From: Siphonodentalium dalli | Lineage: Eukaryota > Mollusca > Scaphopoda > Gadilida > Siphonodentaliidae | Reading direction: 5' to 3' | DNA length: 64,000 nucleotides | Assembly (NCBI GenBank): GCA_032622095.1 | Contig: CP136063.1 | Coordinates: 39,408,106 to 39,472,105, forward strand | Part shown: in pieces, positions 57,584-64,000 of the stretch | Position numbering within the stretch: the stretch's first letter is position 1 | How the letters are laid out: each line of letters opens with the position of its first letter | The notes under the pieces: model-generated | Seen by the model: the letters and a program-made list of their open reading frames with translations, nothing else | What the model was told of the DNA's origin: nothing | The model's database searches: none | Program-made: the position numbers and the translations under genes

Positions 57584-57962
57584 CAGGGGCGCCGGAAGAG
57601 GGGGGGCAGAGGGGGGCAGCTGACCCCCCTGCCCTTGACCAAGGGGGGGCGAGCGGGGGCAGGACTTGCCCTTTTTCTGGAGACAGAAAATGCTTTTTGT
57701 GTGTTTAATCTTGTGTTTTTATAGCAAAATGTGACTTTTTTGGTCCAAATACCACCAATTTCACAAGGAATATTAATTTTTTGTCAATTTTATCACAAAA
57801 CGGCCATAAAAACTGACAAATACCATTAAAATAGGGATTTTTTTGCCACAATGAATTTATGGTTATTTTCCAGAGTTTGCGGACAAAATGCCCTTTTTTG
57901 CGGAAAAGTGCCCTTTTTGTAGGCTCTGCCCCCCCTGCCCTTGGATGCTTCCGGCGCCCCTG
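57584..57962. mobile_element. hAT MITE 2 in the HECT domain
   Basis: CAGGGGCGCCGGAAG and CTTCCGGCGCCCCTG are perfect inverted repeats. ACTCCAAA is duplicated at 57576-57583 and 57963-57970. GGGGGGCAG/CTGCCCCCC words occupy the subterminal parts. Removing it and one duplication joins the HECT N-lobe and C-lobe in one frame. Confidence 0.95.
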
Positions 57963-58259
57963 ACTCCAAATACTGAGCATGAATCCAACAGTTTGCAATT
58001 CTTTGAGCAATATATCCGAGCTCAGCGAGAGGACTACTTGTGTAGACTACTCAGGTTTATGACCGGTTCGGACACAATATGTGTTGAGAAAATAGAAATT
58101 GAGTTCACAAATGTCACAGGTTATTCACGCCGTCCAATTGCTCATTGTTGTGGACCCGTATTGGAGTTACCCGCTAGTTACACATCTTATCGAGAGCTTC
58201 GTCAGGAATTTGATAGTGTTCTGTCATATGATATGAATTTTATAATGGACTTGGCATAG

Positions 58260-58544
58260 TTCATCAAGTAATCTTGTAATTGGTAAACACTTTATTAAAA
58301 GTAGCCTTTTTGTACATTTTATGTAGTTCTTAACAATATTCATAAAAACATGTCACTGTTTTTTCGCAAAATTTCAGGAAGGTCCAGTCATAAAAGAGTT
58401 AACTACATTTCTTTCTTTTTTTTTTCTTTTTTTTTTATAATATTTTTTTTTCTTCATTATATTACACATTTATGTACAGAACAATATCTGATAACGATTG
58501 ATTTGATGCTGAATCCGGTGTGTCTACAATCTTGAAAAGAATCA
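58260..58544. other. Spacer
   Basis: T-rich stretch (58410-58455) and no supported coding sequence. Confidence 0.5.
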
Positions 58545-60391
58545 TCAAAGAGGTTATTTCAAGCAAGTGACAGTTCAGATGACATGTGCTAAAGTCAACA
58601 TATTAGAATTTGTCATCTGGACTCGTAAAGGACTTCTCGCGATTCCAGTTTAATGAGGCATACTGGGTAGGATCACTGTTGCCTGCAGCACAAACTTTTT
58701 ATTCAAAATTCCTTGTGTCTGAAATTCTAACTTCCTCTATATCCAGCATCAATGCATTAAATGACAGGGTTCCTGCACCTATTTTCATATGAAATTCAAG
58801 GGTTTTCAAGGAGTGTAGGGGGCCAAAATTCAAGGGTTTTCAAGGAGGCATATACTCAAATTTCAAGGGTTTTCAAGGACACGTCATGTGTCAATAATCA
58901 ATATGTAAATAGTATTCGACCTTGTTTCTGTGAATCTGTCAGTGTGGTAGTACAGGTACAGTCTTACTACTGTAACTAATATATTTCTACATCAACTTGA
59001 CATCAAGCTGCACAAGTGGTCTCAATTCAAAACCAATTTGCACTATCTGGTTTATGCAAGTTACTGATCCCAAAGTATAGCCATATTGAAACAATATTTT
59101 GTTTGTCCGCACTGCTCCATATACATGTACTTTGGGCATAGATCATTAAATCATATCTTGATCCATTTAATTTGTTTGAGAATTGTAAAATAAATTCACT
59201 GATAAATGTAAACAGTCTTGAAAATGCCAAGAAAAATATGCTATCTACAATTCTACATGCTACTAAATGTGGTTCATATTGTAGCAATGAGTATTATATT
59301 GAACAGTAGTTATTTTTAATTAGATAATGATAGGACAAGCAAATTATTGTTTCATTATGGCCTATAGGTGATTTCAAAATACATAAATTATGTATAGTGA
59401 ATGACGATGATGCTGATGTATATTCTAATTGACAATGTGCACGGAAGGCCCAATTATTGTTTCTAGTGGCTGTGTGTAAAACCTTTGATTGTATATTTGA
59501 AACACTTTTATACCAACCAATTCATGGTGATTTCGCAGACGAAAGCGAAAAATAGCGCAGGGTTTTCCCCGGCCGCATCACGTATTCCTACACTAACACA
59601 TCTTCTATGGTAAGCGCGACATGATTAGTGGAAAATAGAGAACCGAAGTAGTGACAACCAATCAGAGAGCCGCTTACATCAGCATGCACAAGTCTAAATG
59701 AACCGACGTAAACAGACGGAACCCAGCGGAAATTACCGAAGTGTTACTCTTCTTGGTTCCGTATTATATCATATTAAATATAAGCAACAACTTTTCAACT
59801 CTCACCTCGAATTCCAGATATCTGAACTGATGGAGCATAACGGATAATTGTACCCATATGAAAACTAAATATTAATTTAACTTCATTACGCGATTGGCGA
59901 GAATTGGATTTTACATTCTATGTCAGTTGGTCAAAGGTCGTTAGGTCACTGTGTTCTGTATGTTTCTATGTGAGTTGACATCGTGCGTTCACATTGCGTT
60001 ATAACCTGGTGTATACCTTCTATCTTGTGTTTATATATTAGGTTCACATTCAAGGGTTTTCAAGGGCTGGTACTGGATTTCAAGGGTTTCAAGGGCCCTT
60101 GAACAATGATTTTTAAATTCAAGGGTATTCAAGGGTTTTCAAGGACCCGCGGGAACCCTGAATGATTTTTCATCAGAAGAATATGTGTCGGACCGGACAT
60201 CAATACATGTACATTGTACATCAGAAAGTATTGACGAGCAAAACAATACAGCACCAGTAACACATGTAAAGTACCCAAATGTTGACTCACCAATCGAAGG
60301 ACCTTCTATGATGGCATGTGCGATATATTGTACAGAAAAAAGGGCCCAACTATTCAAGAGTGCAGAGTATATCATGGAAATGCTGATATGA
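58545..60391 (+). pseudogene. YqaJ-type nuclease C-terminus, copy 5, split by a MITE
   Basis: The frame reads YFKQVTVQMTCAK and LEFVIWTRKGLLAIPV, the strand after the YqaJ active site, then a one-base shift gives FNEAYWVGSLLPAAQTFYSK, then LVSEILTS, as in the tail of YqaJ proteins. The MITE at 58765-60160 follows. Removing it with one AATGA lets the frame continue as DFSSEEYVSDRTS to a TGA at 60391. The active-site half of the domain is not present nearby. Confidence 0.6.
58765..60160. mobile_element. 1.4-kb MITE with CAGGGTTCC ends
   Basis: CAGGGTTCCTGC and GCGGGAACCCTG are inverted repeats, and AATGA flanks both sides (58760-58764, 60161-60165). TTCAAGGGTTTTCAAGGA words are repeated three times at the left end and four times at the right. 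No transposase frame was seen. The 5-bp duplication is unusual for CAGGG ends, which usually go with hAT and 8 bp. Confidence 0.85.
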
Positions 60392-60449
60392 TTGAACTCA
60401 GTCATGGATTTCTTCAATCTACTGTCATTCCTTAACAGGCCTGTGAATA

Positions 60450-60790
60450 AGGTGCCCAACATTTACAGAATGAGGTTCCCAGAGGGTGAATTTAGTGACG
60501 TTAGCACACAGCAGGCTAGCTTCTCCTAACCCTCTGCTGACCCCATTCTGGTTAGACCACATATTCTCTGCATGGAAAGTACCTTTATATCAAATTTAAA
60601 TTTAGTTTTGCTATATCTCCAAATTGGCAATTGACAAAATGCATAACCGAGGTGCCGAATGGGTGTGCACATCACCATTTTCACCACATGGGAACTTAAA
60701 CCTGAGTATCTGTCTCCCATAGATGAGACCATGAGCAATCCCCCACCCCAGAGGATGAATTTGGCAATGCAAGCCTGCTGTGTGGGGTAG
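60450..60790. repeat. Relative of the AAGCCTGAATTTAGTG MITE
   Basis: CAGAATGAGGTTCCCAGAGG and GTGAATTTAGTGACG match the element at 37743-38008. GGATGAATTTGGCAATGCAA and GGGGTAGCATCACTCAATTC near 60760 pair roughly with it. It is decayed. Confidence 0.55.
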
Positions 60791-60799
60791 CATCACTCA

Positions 60800-61050
60800 A
60801 TTCCTCTCGACATTCGAAGTTCACATTCTCTCGATACATTCAAACAATGACTGAAAACGCACCTCTTCAAAATATACCCACACACAACTAGCCACAGATG
60901 ACATTGTATCTTTATTCAATTGTGTGTGATTGCTATCAGCTATCATCCAATGTTTGTATATAACTTGTATATATAGAGTCCCAAGTGCTTTGAGCTACAC
61001 CATGGATGAAGCGCTATATAAATGCTATATATTATTATTATCACTAAATT
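60800..61050 (+). mobile_element. 3' end of a LINE (CR1/L2-like)
   Basis: ATACATTCAAACAATGACTG, then AAAACGCACCTCTTC, encodes the FK..LKTHLF tail seen at the end of the LINE at 13023-13821. A short 3' region follows and ends GCGCTATATAAATGC plus TATTATTATTATC, a typical tail for such elements. Confidence 0.6.
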
Positions 61051-61082
61051 TGTACAAGTTTTTTTGAATGTATGAGGAATTA

Positions 61083-61469
61083 CCGCTATTCTCAAAGTAA
61101 TTGACCAGAAAAACGGGGTGATACCCCGGTCATGACCGCGGTGATACCGGTAATAAACGGTAACGGTATCGAGATGGTCACGGCAGTGGAGTTACGGTAT
61201 TGGGCGATGATACCGCAGTCTTTTAGCGGGCACCGCATTAATTTTTTTGAATACCGCGGTCTTTTAATTTAGCGGGCACTGGATTAATTTTTTTGAATAC
61301 CGCGGTGATTTTCATGGAACTCTTTGAGGGGAGGTATTTACTCCCACATACTTGTTCGCATTAACAAGCGGTATCAGTACCGCGGTATTGGAGGATACCG
61401 CGGTATAGTACCACGGTATTAACGGGGTGACACCACGTTATTGGTGGTCAATTACTTTAAGTATAGCGG
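61083..61469. mobile_element. TA-flanked MITE with CCGCTAT ends and CCGCGG core
   Basis: After TA, CCGCTATTCTCAAAGTAATT and the complement of AATTACTTTAAGTATAGCGG form imperfect inverted repeats of about 25 bases. The inside is full of GGTATTACCG/ATACCGCGGT words in both orientations and a duplicated TTTTAGCGGGCAC. Confidence 0.8.
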
Positions 61470-61471
61470 TA

Positions 61472-62186
61472 GGTCCTATGTTTATAATCATACTCTGATA
61501 TATGACTAAATAGACTAATAGTATAGACAAGTATACCAGCCCTGACTATTATTTGTATTTTAGCATTAGGCTTATGCATAATGGAATTTATTCATGAAAA
61601 TAATAAAATCCGACTTAACCATGTTTTTAACGAATTTCAAATAAAATATAATTGGCTCCCATCTAGAGGTGAGGTCTGTTCGCTTCTTGGCTTCAGGGGC
61701 TTGCACTCAGGGGTGATGGAAACTCAAATTTAAATTCAGACTCTCAAATTATTTGCTGCTGAGGATACATTGCTCAAAGAATGACTAAAAAACAAGTCAA
61801 ACATATACACATCGCCTCAGATCCAGAATGAAATTCTACAAATTATGAGCTTGCGAATCCTACGAGAAGTAGCCGCCGATGTCCACTCAATTGTTTCAAT
61901 GAATGAGCGGCAAGTATGCTTCGAAAACAGCAATGATAACTGTCTCATCAGTCAGTTATTTTATGTTTTATTTTAGTCATCTTTATTTTAGTCATCTATG
62001 CTTTTAACAACCATCTGGAAAATGCATATCAGTTTCAAACAATCTTAATTTTTAATTAACCTGGAAAACCAAATACTACACTCTCTGCATGAGGACAGCT
62101 CAGAGTCGGAATATGACATTTTGTTTCCTTGGTCGGTGTAGGAAGACGACCAGTTGGTCACACCACCTCCTGGTAATTAATATATA
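61472..62186. other. No gene recognised
   Basis: AT-rich, no supported frame. TTTATTTTAGTCATC is duplicated near 61968-61996. Confidence 0.5.
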
Positions 62187-62190
62187 TTAA

Positions 62191-62573
62191 CCCTTTACCC
62201 AACAAACCGGCCAAAACCGGCCAAATAAAGCTTCAACAGCCTAAAATATCTTCGGTCTGTCTCAATAGAACCATACAAATATGGATATCATTGGAACCGG
62301 CTCCTTGACCACATTGTGATGGTTACAGTTATGCCCTGTGCCAATGCATTCTCTTATATATGCGAGTCGACCATAGGTCGCCTCGCATATATAAGAGAAT
62401 GCATTGGCCTAAACAAAATCCTTTTTTTAACACTTTTTCTTACATTCTTCAACAATTTTATAATTTTTAATGTGTTAAGCCAATGCATTCTCTTATATAT
62501 GCGAGGCGACCTATGGTCGACTCGCATATATAAGAGAATGCATTGGCACAGGGCCCTTCTGTTGGGTAAAGGG
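62191..62573. mobile_element. TTAA-flanked MITE (family 1), second copy, inverted
   Basis: TTAA at 62187-62190 and 62574-62577 flanks a 383-bp element with the same ends as 5968-6360 (CCCTTTACCCAACA) and the same two palindromes (62340-62408, 62479-62547), in reverse orientation. The GGCCAAAACCGGCCAAATAA subterminal block is nearly identical to that of the first copy. The ORFs at 62316-62633 and 62467-62805 translate it. Confidence 0.93.
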
Positions 62574-62579
62574 TTAATT

Positions 62580-64000
62580 GATTCTTTTCACCAGTTATTG
62601 TTATACTGGTTATTATTACTGAATAAAATCTAGCTACATGTATCTCGCTATCTTTTTCTATTCTAGCTGACAAGATGTGTCTAACAGAGAATAGGTTGTC
62701 ATATGCATTTGATGGGTTAATGAAAAGTTGGAGCCATGTAAAGAGTTTATTGGGCTTCATCTCGTAGAACGGATTGAAGCAAATACAATGGTTACTGTTA
62801 TTCATGATGTATTGTTACACATGAGTCTATTCCTTCATAACTGCAGGGAACAGTGATAGACTCCCCCCTGATTAAATGTGCAATTTTATACTTGTTGTTG
62901 GTGATCTTGGAACTGTTGGTCTACTGGGAATTTGTATAATGGGAGTTGGTAACTGGTCTAAAGGGAATTGGTCTGTTGGGAATTTGGCTAGTGAGCAGTA
63001 ATCACGCTTATATACACATAACAATATTTGTACTTACATCTCATCATCTGTTCATTCTGTTGATTAACATGACCAACACACGCCGTCAAAAGGATCTGTA
63101 AGAAATAATAAAAAGATGTCTAAAATCTTTATTACGGAATGAAATAACTTTTTTTATGCCAACTAATATATTTATACACTCATAAAACTAATATTACAAA
63201 ATATTATTCCAGGCAACCAATTTAATATATGTGTCCGCCCTATTTTGTAGTCACTGTAAAGAATGATACTTGTTTGGTCCACCAACTAAAAATATTAGTT
63301 GTCTATGAGAGAGGGAGAGACTTTAACAGCCACCGACTTGGTGTCAATCCCTTCCGAATCACTTATAAATTATTATTATTGAACATGTTAATTGTATTAC
63401 TTGTGTATAATTTATATTATTTTTAGATTCAAAATTGTTTACACTAAGCAACCCTGTGGACGTCGACCGGGGGGGGGTTTCTCTAAAAAGGTTCCAGGGT
63501 ACAAGGTCCGGGTGGGTGGTTCCGGGCCCAAACATAGTTCTTTCCAGTTTCATCAGTTTATGCAATTTTTTGCCAAATATCGTCTTATAGATACACATTA
63601 TTGTAGTCAAAGTGAGTTCAAAGGCTTAAAATCATAACTTAGAACATAATAAAGCATTACGTGTGGGGGGGGGGGGGGGGGGGGAGGTCACGAAAAAGTG
63701 AAAATCGAAGGGCCTTCGTAGAATTCAATTGAAAATTCCAAATAATTCATTTTTACGAACTATTGCCTAGTATACATATAATTTGTTAAAAATCATTTAT
63801 ACATACCATGAATAGATCAATGGGTCCAATAAACCCAACTTCAACCACGCTCGTGGTTCTCATATTCCCTTAACATACACAAACGTGACATTCACCATGA
63901 TGCCTGTAAAATGTAAAAATAAAATAATTTACTATGATTCCTCCATCATGATTTTGTTCGGAACTTAAAATGGACATGTCACATGTCAGATTGTGAGATG
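62580..64000. other. No gene recognised
   Basis: AT-rich DNA with G-runs at 63469-63478 and 63664-63683. Short ORFs (63229-63426, 63392-63637) have no motif. Confidence 0.5.

Larger units (their letters stand above)
54599..58259 (+). pseudogene. HECT-type E3 ubiquitin-ligase-like gene, interrupted by MITEs
   Basis: TTTTCAG precedes ATG 54604. The N-terminus is basic (MADDKKQKLFLSLRSKMK) and resumes after a MITE with WIHCGKTVRLKTGGGVRDEE, then (two-base shift near 55450) FFPAGKSKRGNVEEFNIL, resumes after a second MITE (56023-56429), and after a gap gives the HECT domain (56838-57583, FQFINERGSDQKGVSREVYT) and, after a third MITE, RRPIAHCCGPVLELPASY with the candidate catalytic cysteine and a normal end FDSVLSYDMNFIMDLA. 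HECT enzymes pass ubiquitin from a cysteine to substrates. Bivalves have many G2E3-like genes of this kind. A stop at 56429 and the poly-A/repeat insert at 56430-56820 further damage it. Confidence 0.75.

Noticed and set aside
60139-60462. 107-codon minus-strand ORF
   Set aside because: Antisense of the YqaJ tail exon and the MITE end; no motif.

Overview
This is a eukaryotic, AT-rich, intron-bearing window that reads as a transposon graveyard. No bacterial-type operon, rRNA, tRNA or CRISPR array was seen. The repeat vocabulary suggests a marine invertebrate, most likely a mollusc and probably a bivalve: (GGAC)n followed by a GGTGAGCTAAAA end, 161-bp tandem blocks, many short inverted-repeat elements, and decayed SGNH, YqaJ, TatD, HECT and Crypton-like genes. 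The taxon is inference from memory of such repeats and was not tested.

Layout. At 1-4341 lie two exons of a Crypton-like tyrosine recombinase gene, with a 21-bp minisatellite hard against one exon. At 4673-7000 a broken DDE transposase (ISL2EU/PIF-Harbinger-like) is followed on the same strand by a broken YqaJ nuclease gene that carries a TTAA-flanked MITE. At 7574-9211 are SGNH-hydrolase, gag-like and TatD relics. At 9.2-21 kb are LINE debris, foldback elements, palindrome arrays and a few unrecognised exon-like ORFs. At 21261-27578 the two ends of a hAT-like zinc-finger protein gene flank SGNH and SAP-SWIM-YqaJ genes. At 27.9-33.1 kb are further YqaJ relics (one with its active-site motif expanded into a 22-bp minisatellite), TTAA MITEs and minisatellites. 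At 33430-41580 is a complete LTR element: two 503-bp LTRs with about four differences and an ACAAT direct repeat on each side. It keeps a Ty3/Gypsy-type integrase and, in the envelope-like 3' position, a zinc-finger plus TatD-type metallonuclease gene. At 41.9-43.7 kb is a minus-strand LINE reverse transcriptase. At 44-54.5 kb are palindromic repeats, foldback elements and MITEs. At 54599-58259 a HECT-type ubiquitin-ligase-like gene is pierced by three MITEs with target-site duplications. At 58.5-62.6 kb are a YqaJ C-terminus split by a 1.4-kb MITE, a LINE tail and two more MITEs.

Three points stand out: the LTR element carrying a TatD nuclease gene; a family of TTAA-flanked MITEs built around a conserved 69-base palindrome, seen in six full copies; and repeated MITE insertions into coding sequence where removing the element plus one target duplication makes the reading frame continuous. 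Nearly all coding features are pseudogenes with frameshifts or stops. Nothing here can be named confidently as a functional host gene.
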